DNA of 6,457 nt from Spirochaetaceae bacterium. GTDB lineage: Bacteria > Spirochaetota > Spirochaetia > Treponematales > Breznakiellaceae. Shown here one piece after another: positions 1 to 6,348 of this stretch. The DNA lies in contig JAIRPH010000097.1 in the NCBI GenBank assembly GCA_031257135.1, forward strand, positions 1 through 6,457, in the 5' to 3' direction. A program made the translations under genes and the position numbers. Position 1 is the stretch's first letter; every line of letters starts with the position of its first letter. The notes beneath the pieces were generated by a model. The model made no database searches and had not been told where the DNA came from. It saw only the letters and a program-made list of their open reading frames with translations.

Positions 1-1
1 A

Positions 2-319
2 GCGGACAAATGGTTTGCGAGTTCAAAGACGTGTCATGTATGCGGATATGTAAAGAAAGATTTGCTGTTGCGCGAGCGGGAATGGGCGTGTCCTGAGTGC
101 GGGGCGCGGCACAATCGCGATAGGAATGCGGCGGAAAATCTTGCTGAATTAGGGAAACGCATACCCGTGCGGCGCGGGGAATTAAAGTCTGCGGACATGG
201 CGGCTCTGGCTTATGGGAACAAGAGTGAAACTGCTGTGGAAATACCGGCAACGGGAAGAAGCAGAAATCTTGAGGAGCAAGCCTCGAAAGAGACCCAAGC
301 CTCAAGCCCCCGCCTTTAG
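2..319 (+). CDS. tnpB: TnpB/OrfB RNA-guided nuclease of an IS200/IS605 element, C-terminal part only
   Basis: The reading frame is open from base 2, so the gene begins upstream of the window; only 105 C-terminal residues are visible. It shows the zinc ribbon of TnpB: two CxxC pairs with cysteine codons at 32-34, 41-43, 89-91 and 98-100. Next comes the HNRDRNAAEN block, whose aspartate (119-121) matches the third catalytic residue of the RuvC nuclease domain. The remaining 50 or so residues form the variable tail usual for the family. TnpB proteins are ancestors of Cas12 and cut DNA using a guide RNA made from the right end of their own element, which helps the IS persist. The stop codon (317-319) lies in the loop of the right-end hairpin. 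No frameshift or internal stop is visible here, but whether the whole gene is intact cannot be judged. Confidence 0.88.
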   Translation, partial: ADKWFASSKTCHVCGYVKKDLLLREREWACPECGARHNRDRNAAENLAELGKRIPVRRGELKSADMAALAYGNKSETAVEIPATGRSRNLEEQASKETQASSPRL

Positions 320-355
320 GCGTGGGGTTGTTGACGGTTTCAATCATGGCGTTCT
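190..355 (+). ncRNA. Possible right-end guide RNA (omegaRNA/reRNA) of TnpB
   Basis: In characterised TnpB systems the guide RNA scaffold overlaps the 3' end of tnpB and the right end of the element, and the guide is copied from the DNA just beyond the right end. By analogy the scaffold here would cover roughly the last 130-150 bases up to 335, with a guide starting at about 336 (GGTTTCAATCATGGCG...). The sequence directly shows only the hairpin at 307-327 and the location. The 5' boundary is a guess and no covariation was tested. Confidence 0.3.
307..327 (+). repeat. Right-end hairpin of the IS200/IS605 element
   Basis: Arms CCCC-GCC-type (307-314) and GGCG-T-GGGG (319-327) pair as two blocks of four base pairs with one bulged T, around a TTTA loop. 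Subterminal hairpins like this are recognised by the TnpA transposase in this family and also form the 3' end of the scaffold in TnpB guide RNAs. The tnpB stop codon overlaps the loop, so coding, RNA and transposition signals share the same bases. Confidence 0.7.
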
Positions 356-499
356 TCTCATAATCAATAAGGATAATTACTATATATCTTTTTGTCAATA
401 AACTAGTTGGGACTAGGGGAAGCCTTAAAAGCATTGGTTTAAGGGCGTACCTCTTTTGGGTATTCTGAAACTTTTTAGCGGCATATTTGCAAATTTTTG
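336..499. other. Gene-free AT-rich region between the IS end and the operon promoter
   Basis: No supported gene lies here. Two small inverted repeats are visible. CTAGT/ACTAG has a 4-base loop (403-416). CCTTAAA/TTTAAGG has an 8-base loop (423-444). Neither has a T-run suitable for an intrinsic terminator, and neither matches a riboswitch I recognise. They could be operator or leader elements, or remnants of sequence disrupted by the IS. Confidence 0.5.
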
Positions 500-529
500 T
501 TGACATATCAGAGAAGGGGTCTGTATCAT
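500..529 (+). promoter_or_regulatory. Sigma-70-type promoter of the ABC transporter operon
   Basis: A perfect -35 box TTGACA (500-505) is followed after 18 bases by TATCAT (524-529), a five-out-of-six match to the -10 consensus. The stretch just upstream is A/T-rich, as an UP element would be. Transcription would begin near 536, giving a leader of about 50 bases before the ATG at 589. An inverted repeat ATATCA (505-510) / TGATAT (534-539) brackets the -10 region and could be a repressor site, but six-base arms are weak evidence. Confidence 0.7.
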
Positions 530-546
530 TATTTGATATCCGATTT

Positions 547-562
547 CTTCCCGAATGGGAAG
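547..562 (+). promoter_or_regulatory. Hairpin in the mRNA leader of the operon
   Basis: CTTCCC (547-552) and GGGAAG (557-562) form a perfect six-base stem with a GAAT tetraloop. It is followed by a T-rich stretch (563-577) ending in six T's, just before the Shine-Dalgarno sequence AGGAGA (578-583). It lies about 11 bases after the predicted transcription start. It could stabilise the 5' end of the mRNA or act as a weak attenuator; the stem is short for an efficient terminator and the T-tract is interrupted. Confidence 0.4.
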
Positions 563-588
563 TATTATTTATTTTTTAGGAGAAGTTT

Positions 589-2427
589 ATGTTAAAAAAG
601 CAAACCGTTCTAGCGGGCGCGCTAGGGGTTTCAGTGTTGATCGCCGGTTGCGGAGGCAAAGGCAACAGCGGACAGCAGACATCTGGGGGGGGGGGGGGAA
701 CTCCAACCGTTAGCACAAGTTCGGGAACCGCCGCGTCAGGGAGTTTGCCCCGAAATGAAACCCTGTATCTCAACGGTATCCTTTGGGGTACGGTGACCCA
801 TTTTAACCCCTACGGCGGGGTTGGAATGACCTTCGGGCTTACCGGCGTCGAAGCCGTAGCGAGAAATATCATTTATGAAACCTTGTTCCTCTTCAACCTG
901 CTTGATGGGAAAATGTATCCTCATATCGGCGAAACCTATACATGGAACGGACAGACCTTGACGGTTACGCTGAACCAGAATGTCCATTTCAACGACGGCT
1001 CAAAACTGACCTCCGCGGATGTGGTAAACTCTTACATCCTGCAAAGGGACTATCAGGCTTTGGGGTCCGGGTTCTGGGTATATATCGACAGCGTAACCGC
1101 AAAAGACGATTATACCTTTGAAATTAAAGCCAGTCCTGCGAATTGGAATCCCAAAAAGGTTGAGGAATCCCTCTGCGGCTTGTACATCACTTCCAAAGCC
1201 GACTGGGACAAGATTCTCGCTGAAACGGACCCGAATAAATCAAACAAAATGGCTGTCGCTCAGTATCCGAATTTGAATCCGGTTGCAACCGGCGCGTATA
1301 AGCCCTATATCTACGACGAAACCAAATGCGTCCTTATCCGGGACGATAATTACTGGGGACAACATTCTTCCCGGTTCGGGAAACTTCCGGCTCCGAAATA
1401 TATCGTCCATAACGTGTTTAAGGATAACGCTTCCGGCGATGCCGCGTTCCGAGCCGGAGAAGTGGATGTTTCTCAGCAGTTTATTTCCCAAGTGTGGCGG
1501 ATGTGGGAGCAAGGCGCGAAAGTAGAAACCTATATTCCTCAAGCGCCGTATTATTTCCCCGGGGTTATTCCTACGCTGGTATTTAATACGCAAAAACCCG
1601 GTCTTGACGATCCTGCGGTCCGCCGGGCAATCGCAATGAGCCTCGATTTCAATACCATCGGTCAAAACGCTATGAGCGGCTATACCGCGCCGGTGACCGC
1701 TTCGTATATGCTTTCGGTTCCCGCTGAACAGAATCTGGTTGACTGGGACGCGGTGAAGCCGTATCAGTGGAGCGGAGATTTGAACGCCCGCGTCGCCGCG
1801 GCGAATACTCTGCTGGATCAAGCCGGCTGGGTCAAGGGAGCCGACGGCGTCCGCGCCAAGAACGGGGTCCGGCTTTCGTTTACCGCGGAATGTCCCTCAG
1901 GGTGGTCTGATTTCCAAGCCGCTCTGGAAGTGGTGTCTCAATCGTCGAAAGCCATAGGTCTCGATATTAGCACCAACTTTCCGACCCAAGTAGTATGGCA
2001 ACAGAACAAAGATAATACCACTTTTGATATGACTCTGCATAACTACGGCGGCGTAGGACCGGATAATCCCCGGGCCCGGCTTAATCTTGCGCTGGGGAGC
2101 AATGAAATGCCGCCCGAGGGAGTTCCGAACAACATTCAGAACTGGGGACGCTGGCGGAATCAGGAAGTAAACGATATTCTTGCGAAAATCTCTACCGAAA
2201 CCAATGGGACCGCGCTGAAACAGCTTTATACTCAGCTTAATATTATCTATCTTCAGAATGTCCCGTGTGTGGCGTTGATGTATCGTCCGTTGCGGTTCCA
2301 TACGGTCAATACAAGCTATTGGGAAGGGTATCCCAAGTTTAACGACGGCTCCAATATTCCGCCTACTCTCTGCATTGACGGCTACGGACTGTTGTCTTTG
2401 TATAAGCTGACCCCGGTTAAACGGTAA
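589..2427 (+). CDS. ABC transporter solute-binding lipoprotein, family 5 (DppA/OppA fold), probably oligosaccharide type
   Basis: This is the substrate receptor of the importer encoded by the operon, predicted to be anchored to the outer face of a membrane and to deliver ligand to the permeases. Residues 1-20 form a lipoprotein signal peptide (KK, hydrophobic core, lipobox IAG-C) with Cys21 as the lipidation site. A low-complexity linker follows (residues 22-52), including five glycines coded by a run of 14 G. The mature domain carries the family 5 motif FNDGSKLTSADVV (134-146) and the C-terminal pattern of these proteins. A length of 612 aa is at the long end of the family range. Segments such as LPRNETLY...LWG (53-67), DDNYWG and KPGLDDPAVRRAI resemble, from memory, the Thermotoga maritima cellobiose-binding protein more than DppA, so I favour a beta-glucan or cello-oligosaccharide ligand. 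Oligopeptides remain possible. The ATG start has Shine-Dalgarno AGGAGA five bases upstream. First gene of the operon. Confidence 0.92.
   Translation: MLKKQTVLAGALGVSVLIAGCGGKGNSGQQTSGGGGGTPTVSTSSGTAASGSLPRNETLYLNGILWGTVTHFNPYGGVGMTFGLTGVEAVARNIIYETLFLFNLLDGKMYPHIGETYTWNGQTLTVTLNQNVHFNDGSKLTSADVVNSYILQRDYQALGSGFWVYIDSVTAKDDYTFEIKASPANWNPKKVEESLCGLYITSKADWDKILAETDPNKSNKMAVAQYPNLNPVATGAYKPYIYDETKCVLIRDDNYWGQHSSRFGKLPAPKYIVHNVFKDNASGDAAFRAGEVDVSQQFISQVWRMWEQGAKVETYIPQAPYYFPGVIPTLVFNTQKPGLDDPAVRRAIAMSLDFNTIGQNAMSGYTAPVTASYMLSVPAEQNLVDWDAVKPYQWSGDLNARVAAANTLLDQAGWVKGADGVRAKNGVRLSFTAECPSGWSDFQAALEVVSQSSKAIGLDISTNFPTQVVWQQNKDNTTFDMTLHNYGGVGPDNPRARLNLALGSNEMPPEGVPNNIQNWGRWRNQEVNDILAKISTETNGTALKQLYTQLNIIYLQNVPCVALMYRPLRFHTVNTSYWEGYPKFNDGSNIPPTLCIDGYGLLSLYKLTPVKR
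685..698 (+). repeat. Homopolymeric G14 tract inside the binding-protein gene (possible phase-variation switch)
   Basis: Fourteen uninterrupted G's encode Gly33-Gly37 of the lipoprotein linker, the fifth codon being GGA. With 14 G the full 612-codon frame is open. With one more G (or two fewer) translation would stop at TAG 711-713, giving about 41 residues; with one fewer (or two more) it would stop at TGA 794-796, giving about 68 residues. Runs of this length mutate by slippage during replication in many bacteria. A sequencing error in the run is possible but would have to be a multiple of three to leave the frame intact. Confidence 0.85.
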
Positions 2428-2447
2428 GGTTCCCTCTGCGGGATTGC

Positions 2448-2455
2448 GAGGAGGT
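2448..2455 (+). promoter_or_regulatory. Shine-Dalgarno that selects a GTG start for the first permease
   Basis: GAGGAGGT lies seven bases before GTG 2463-2465. An ATG at 2458-2460 is only two bases away and its frame stops after one further codon (TGA 2464-2466), so GTG is the real start. Confidence 0.75.
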
Positions 2456-2462
2456 ATATGCA

Positions 2463-3476
2463 GTGAAAGGATATGAAAAATATCTGGGCAGAAAGTTAAT
2501 GTGGTACGGGATTACGCTTTTTATCGCGATTCTGCTGAACTTTCTGCTTCCCCGGCTTATTCCGGGAAATCCGGTTGCGTCGCTTGTCGCTCAGGTCACC
2601 GAGGGATTAACCGACGCCGCCGCGGTTAAACAGATTTACGAAGCCTATATGGCCGAGTTCGGTCTGGACAAACCGATTTGGCAACAGTTTTTCATCTATA
2701 TCGGGAATTTGTTTCAGGGAAACATGGGCGTTTCCTTTGTCGAGTATCCCCGGAAGGTTTCCGATATTATCAGCGGCGCGGTGCCGTGGACCCTGCGGCT
2801 TCAGATTCCCGCGATTTTTACGGGCTGGATTTTGGGCAACAGTCTCGGCGCCTTGGCGGCTTACCGGAAAGGCGTATTTGACAAGGTATTTTTTCCTGTA
2901 TTTCTCTTTATTGCCGCAATTCCCGCGTTCGGGCTTGCCATTGTAAACGTCTATTTTTTGGCGAACAAGCTCAGTCTCTTTCCCCGGGGCTTGGGCTACG
3001 CCTTTGACCTCCTGCCGGATTGGTCGAATCCTCAGTTCATCTTGTCCATGATCAGCCACTATCGGCTTCCGTTTATCACGATGGTGCTGGTAGCAATCGG
3101 GGGTCAGTCCCTAGGGATGCGAGAAATGTCGATTTACGAGCTGAACGCGGATTATGTGAAATACAGCCGGTTTATGGGCATCAAAGACTCCCGGATTGTG
3201 TGGTATGTGTTCCGCAACGCCATGCTTCCTCAGATAACCGGTCTTGCCTTGTCTCTGGGAACCATGATCGGCGGCAATATCATCGCTGAAATCGTGTTTA
3301 GCTACCCGGGCATCGGCACGACTCTGTTTAGGGCTATCGGCAGTCAAGACTTCCCGGTTATTTCGGGATGCACTCTGATGATTACCATTACGGTCTTAGC
3401 GGCTAATTTCTTGGTCGATATTCTCTGCGGCGTCATCGATCCGCGGATCCGGCTCACCCAACAGGAGGAAGGATAA
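2463..3476 (+). CDS. ABC importer permease, DppB/OppB type
   Basis: One of the two membrane subunits that form the transport channel in the inner membrane. It has the DppB-type N-terminus, with a transmembrane helix (about residues 12-33) running into LLPRLIPGNP (28-37). A periplasmic segment follows (about 40-110), then five more helices (about 112-134, 143-167, 202-219, 256-280, 298-322). The cytoplasmic EAA loop that docks on the ATPases is visible at about 226-256 (ELNADYVKYSRFMGI...RNAMLP), with the conserved Gly239. The family motif FSYPGIG is at 279-285. A length of 337 aa is normal. The start is GTG, chosen from the spacing to GAGGAGGT. It lies 35 bases after the binding-protein gene and its TAA overlaps the ATG of the next permease by one base, so the two permeases are translationally linked. 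The family name reflects fold only; the substrate is set mainly by the binding protein. Confidence 0.94.
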   Translation: MKGYEKYLGRKLMWYGITLFIAILLNFLLPRLIPGNPVASLVAQVTEGLTDAAAVKQIYEAYMAEFGLDKPIWQQFFIYIGNLFQGNMGVSFVEYPRKVSDIISGAVPWTLRLQIPAIFTGWILGNSLGALAAYRKGVFDKVFFPVFLFIAAIPAFGLAIVNVYFLANKLSLFPRGLGYAFDLLPDWSNPQFILSMISHYRLPFITMVLVAIGGQSLGMREMSIYELNADYVKYSRFMGIKDSRIVWYVFRNAMLPQITGLALSLGTMIGGNIIAEIVFSYPGIGTTLFRAIGSQDFPVISGCTLMITITVLAANFLVDILCGVIDPRIRLTQQEEG

Positions 3477-4441
3477 TGGGACATATTTTAAAAACGGCTT
3501 TCAAATCCGGTAAATTCCGGTTCGGGTTTACCACGATTTCTCTCATACTGCTGATAGTTATCTTTTATCCTGTTTTTGTGCATCGGGACCCGCTGAAAAT
3601 GGAAGGCTCCATGTTTGAAACGCCGAACCTCTTCGAGATGATGCAGTCGAAAAAAGAAGCCGATTCAGGAAGCGCGGCCGCCGCGCCCCAAGACGAAGCC
3701 ATGAACGAATTGATGGCTCAGTTCGGTTTTACTGCGATTCAGAAGGAAACGCCTAAAATCCTTCACCTTCTCGGCACGGACAACTTCGGACGGGACGTCC
3801 TGACCGAACTGGTAGCCGGAACCCGGACGAGCCTGCTGATCGGGCTTATGGCGGGAACTATCGCTACCATCATCGGTCTGAGCATCGGGTTATTGGCGGG
3901 ATACGTGGGGGGACAAATCGATAACATTCTCACCACGGTCACCAATGTTTTCATTGTGATTCCGTCCTTTGTGATTTTGATTCTCATATCGGTAAGCCTC
4001 AAGTCCCGAAGTTTTATCACTACCGCCTTAGTCATCGGGATTACCGCCTGGCCCTGGACAGCCCGGTCGGTGCGGGCTCAAACAACGTCTCTGCGGAACC
4101 GGGATCACGTGAATCTTTCTAAACTTTCGGGACACAGTATGCCCAGGATTATCATTCACGATATTCTTCCCTATGTGGCGTCTTACGTGATGATGGCGTT
4201 TATCCTTCAGATGGCTTCCGGGATTCTCGCTGAAGCGAGCCTTTCCATGATGGGGCTTGGTCCTCAAAACGTGGCGAGCCTCGGGCTTATGATGAACTGG
4301 GCGGTCAACTTCAGCGCGCTTCCTAACGGCGCGTGGTGGGCGTTTCTGCCGGTGGTCTGCGTTATCGCGCTGATTACGTTCTCCCTTAACCTGATCAACT
4401 CCGGTCTAGATCAAGTCTTTAATCCGCAGATAAGGAGTTAG
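3476..4441 (+). CDS. ABC importer permease, DppC/OppC type
   Basis: Second membrane channel subunit, expected to pair with the DppB-type permease. A first helix (about residues 17-35) is followed by a polar, partly acidic linker (about 42-96) and then the DppC hallmark LGTDNFGRDVL (99-109). Further helices lie at about 118-142, 152-175, 180-197, 232-253 and 287-308. The EAA loop is at about 205-231 (LRNRDHVNLSKLSGH...HDILP) and the family motif EASLSMMGLG at 253-262. A length of 321 aa is slightly above the usual 280-310. The excess is in the linker, which contains an Ala/Ser-rich stretch (GSAAAAP, about 65-71). The ATG start has AGGAGG (3463-3468) seven bases upstream and overlaps the stop of the preceding gene in TAATG. 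All conserved segments are present, so it should be functional. Confidence 0.94.
   Translation: MGHILKTAFKSGKFRFGFTTISLILLIVIFYPVFVHRDPLKMEGSMFETPNLFEMMQSKKEADSGSAAAAPQDEAMNELMAQFGFTAIQKETPKILHLLGTDNFGRDVLTELVAGTRTSLLIGLMAGTIATIIGLSIGLLAGYVGGQIDNILTTVTNVFIVIPSFVILILISVSLKSRSFITTALVIGITAWPWTARSVRAQTTSLRNRDHVNLSKLSGHSMPRIIIHDILPYVASYVMMAFILQMASGILAEASLSMMGLGPQNVASLGLMMNWAVNFSALPNGAWWAFLPVVCVIALITFSLNLINSGLDQVFNPQIRS
4432..4437 (+). promoter_or_regulatory. Shine-Dalgarno that selects a GTG start for the first ATPase
   Basis: AAGGAG sits at the very end of the preceding gene, seven bases before GTG 4445-4447. The alternative in-frame ATG (4454-4456) is 16 bases away, too far for normal initiation. 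Confidence 0.7.
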
Positions 4442-4444
4442 CTT

Positions 4445-5488
4445 GTGAGTATCATGCTTGAGGTTAAGGAACTAACCACCTTTTACAAAACCCGAATGGG
4501 CGACAGCGTCCGGTCGGTAGACCGGGTTTCTTTCAGCTTAGAGGACGGACGGTCTTTAGGGATAGCCGGAGAATCGGGATGCGGGAAATCCACCCTTGCT
4601 ATGAGCGTTATGGGCTATTATTTCCCGCCTCTGCATTACGAATCAGGGCATATCATCATCGACGGGAAAGATATTACCAGTCTGAACCCTGACGTAATCC
4701 GAAAAACCGTGCTGGGAACCGATGTAGCCTACATTCCCCAAGCGGCGATGAACGCGCTGAACCCGACCAGAAAGATCATCCGGTTTATCGAGGATGTACT
4801 GCAAGCCCACGGCAAGGAAATGTCTAAGAAAGAAATCCGGGACATGGCGGAGGAACGTTTCGGGATTCTCAACTTGCCCCCGAAAGTCCTTGACCAGTAC
4901 GCGGTGGAATTGTCAGGAGGCATGAAACAGCGCACGGTTATCGCCATATCCACGATTTTGAACCCAAAGGTGCTGATCGCCGACGAGCCGTCTTCCGCGC
5001 TGGACGTATCTTCTCAAAAAATCGTGATCAAACTGCTCCATGATCTCATGGAAAAGGGCTTTGTCCGGTCAATGCTGTTCATCACCCATGAACTGCCCCT
5101 CCTTTACAACGTAACCGACGACATCATGGTAATGTACGCCGGAGAAATCGTGGAACGGGGAAGCGCGAAAGAAATGATCTTTGATCCGATTATGCCTTAC
5201 TCCAAGGGCTTGATGAATTCGATCATCGTGCCTGAAGAGGGAACCCGCGGTCATGTCCTCATGGCGATTCCGGGCGCGCCGCCGAACCTGAAAAAACGTC
5301 CCGAAGGATGCCGCTTCGGCGAGCGGTGCCGCTTCGCCGACCCTGAATGTCGCAAAACCGCGGTACCCGAACAGACCGGCTCTCCCGGCAGAACCTATCG
5401 GTGCCGGCACAAGCTGGAAGAGCTGTATGAGATTTACGAAAACGATCTCCCTAATCTGCTTGATAATACTGGAGGCGCAGAGGTATGA
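4445..5488 (+). CDS. ABC importer ATPase, DppD/OppD type, with C-terminal cysteine motif
   Basis: Cytoplasmic nucleotide-binding subunit that hydrolyses ATP to drive import. All motifs are intact: Walker A GESGCGKS (42-49), Q-loop Gln99, signature LSGGMKQR (156-163), Walker B LIADEP (177-182), D-loop SALD (184-187) and switch His215. The C-terminal extension typical of this family (oligo_HPY region) begins near residue 275 (AIPGAPP). It carries four cysteines, Cys289, Cys295, Cys302 and Cys320, in the C-x5-C-x6-C-x17-C pattern. In relatives these have been linked to an iron-sulfur cluster; that role is inferred here. A length of 347 aa is normal for the family. The GTG start is supported by the spacing to AAGGAG. 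The gene begins three bases after the upstream permease stop, and its TGA overlaps the next ATG in ATGA, so the two ATPases are translationally coupled and should form a heterodimer. Confidence 0.95.
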   Translation: MSIMLEVKELTTFYKTRMGDSVRSVDRVSFSLEDGRSLGIAGESGCGKSTLAMSVMGYYFPPLHYESGHIIIDGKDITSLNPDVIRKTVLGTDVAYIPQAAMNALNPTRKIIRFIEDVLQAHGKEMSKKEIRDMAEERFGILNLPPKVLDQYAVELSGGMKQRTVIAISTILNPKVLIADEPSSALDVSSQKIVIKLLHDLMEKGFVRSMLFITHELPLLYNVTDDIMVMYAGEIVERGSAKEMIFDPIMPYSKGLMNSIIVPEEGTRGHVLMAIPGAPPNLKKRPEGCRFGERCRFADPECRKTAVPEQTGSPGRTYRCRHKLEELYEIYENDLPNLLDNTGGAEV

Positions 5489-6321
5489 TACGAAACAAAT
5501 ACGGCGAAGTCTTTTTGTCCGCTAAGGGGCTGACCAGAGAATTCGGCTTCGGCGACACAAAAACTATTGCGGTGAACAATGTGGATTTCGATTTCCACCG
5601 AGGCGAAATCGTGTCCATCGTAGGCGAAAGCGGAAGCGGTAAAACTACCCTAGCGAAGATGATATTAGGGCTTCTCAGCCCCACCAAAGGGGAAATCTCC
5701 TTTGAGGGAAAACCTAGAGATATTTCCACCCAGGCAAAGCGCAAGCTCTATTGGCAGAACATTCAGGCGATCTTTCAAGACCCCTTTTCAACGTATAACA
5801 TCTTTAACAAGATCGATTCGGTTCTCCTCGACTGCATCCGGCTTCAAGGCGGAAGCGGACTCAGCCCTGACGAAAAATTCAAAAAAATGAAGGAAGCCTG
5901 CTCTTTTGTAAACCTCAAGTTCGAGGAGCTGTCCAATAAGTACCCCTTCGAGCTTTCAGGCGGACAAATGCAGAGGCTCATGATCGCCCGAATCTTCATG
6001 CTTCACCCTAAACTGCTCATCGCAGACGAGCCTACCTCCATGATCGACGCCTGTTCCAGAGCTACGATCCTCGATATGCTCCTGAAACTGCGGGATGAAA
6101 TCAACATGACCATCGTGTTTATTACCCATGACATTGGACTTGCCTATTATATTTCCGATACGGTCTACATCATGGAACACGGGATCATCGTAGAACGGGG
6201 AACCGCAGACGAAGCCATCCTCCACCCCAAATCGGACTATACCAAACGACTGTTAGGAGATGTCCCCAAAATCTACGAACCCTGGGACTTTTCCGCAGAA
6301 CCGACCATCGCGGCAGGCTAA
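5485..6321 (+). CDS. ABC importer ATPase, DppF/OppF type, short form
   Basis: Second nucleotide-binding subunit, the expected partner of the preceding ATPase. The motifs are complete: Walker A GESGSGKT (47-54), Q-loop Gln98 (FQDPFSTYN), signature LSGGQMQR (157-164), Walker B LIADEP (178-183) and switch His215 (THDIGLAYYISD). The D-loop reads SMID in place of the common SALD. At 278 aa it is shorter than typical DppF (about 320-330). It ends soon after a P-x-I-Y-E-P-W segment and lacks the cysteine-rich C-terminal extension seen in its neighbour. The SMID and AYYISD variants and the short tail recall, from memory, ATPases of oligosaccharide-type importers, which agrees with the reading of the binding protein. 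The start ATG overlaps the previous stop (ATGA), with GGAGG (5471-5475) nine bases upstream. Last gene of the operon; no frameshift is visible, so the short length looks genuine. Confidence 0.94.
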   Translation: MIRNKYGEVFLSAKGLTREFGFGDTKTIAVNNVDFDFHRGEIVSIVGESGSGKTTLAKMILGLLSPTKGEISFEGKPRDISTQAKRKLYWQNIQAIFQDPFSTYNIFNKIDSVLLDCIRLQGGSGLSPDEKFKKMKEACSFVNLKFEELSNKYPFELSGGQMQRLMIARIFMLHPKLLIADEPTSMIDACSRATILDMLLKLRDEINMTIVFITHDIGLAYYISDTVYIMEHGIIVERGTADEAILHPKSDYTKRLLGDVPKIYEPWDFSAEPTIAAG

Positions 6322-6326
6322 CCAAT

Positions 6327-6348
6327 AACCGGCGCCGAAACGCCGGTT
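6327..6348 (+). terminator. Stable hairpin just after the operon stop (weak terminator candidate)
   Basis: AACCGGCG (6327-6334) and CGCCGGTT (6341-6348) form a perfect eight-base GC-rich stem around the loop CCGAAA, five bases after the last stop codon. No T-run follows, so it does not meet the rule for an intrinsic terminator. It may stabilise mRNA or work with other factors, or simply be the first unit of the repeat cluster. Confidence 0.35.

Larger units (their letters stand above)
1..335 (+). mobile_element. Right end of an IS200/IS605-family insertion sequence (partial)
   Basis: The stretch holds the 3' part of a TnpB gene followed directly by a GC-rich hairpin (307-327) and the sequence GTTGAC, which is the usual arrangement at the right end of IS200/IS605 elements. 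These elements move as single-stranded DNA and have subterminal hairpins instead of terminal inverted repeats. I place the right boundary near 335 by analogy; the left end, and any tnpA, lie outside the window. The exact cleavage point cannot be fixed without the left end or an empty site. Confidence 0.7.

Noticed and set aside
307..327. Intrinsic terminator for tnpB
   Set aside because: The hairpin is followed by TTGTTGAC and not a T-run. Its position and sequence fit the IS right-end structure better.
213..401. Small 62-codon frame across the IS end
   Set aside because: It overlaps tnpB in another frame, has no Shine-Dalgarno sequence and shows no recognisable protein feature.
336..588. 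Riboswitch or T-box leader upstream of the operon
   Set aside because: The predicted transcript leader is only about 50 bases with one six-base stem, and I recognise no conserved riboswitch core.
1240..1821. A long open frame of 193 codons on the minus strand inside the binding-protein gene (also 1897-2301, 2607-3059, 5069-5410)
   Set aside because: These frames are antisense to well-supported genes with clear family motifs, have no recognisable domain and no convincing ribosome binding site. They look like shadows of the codon pattern on the coding strand.
2458..2466. Mini-frame ATG CAG TGA overlapping the GTG start of the first permease, as a possible regulatory upstream frame
   Set aside because: The ATG lies only two bases from the end of the Shine-Dalgarno sequence, too close for efficient initiation, and the frame is two codons long. 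Probably chance.
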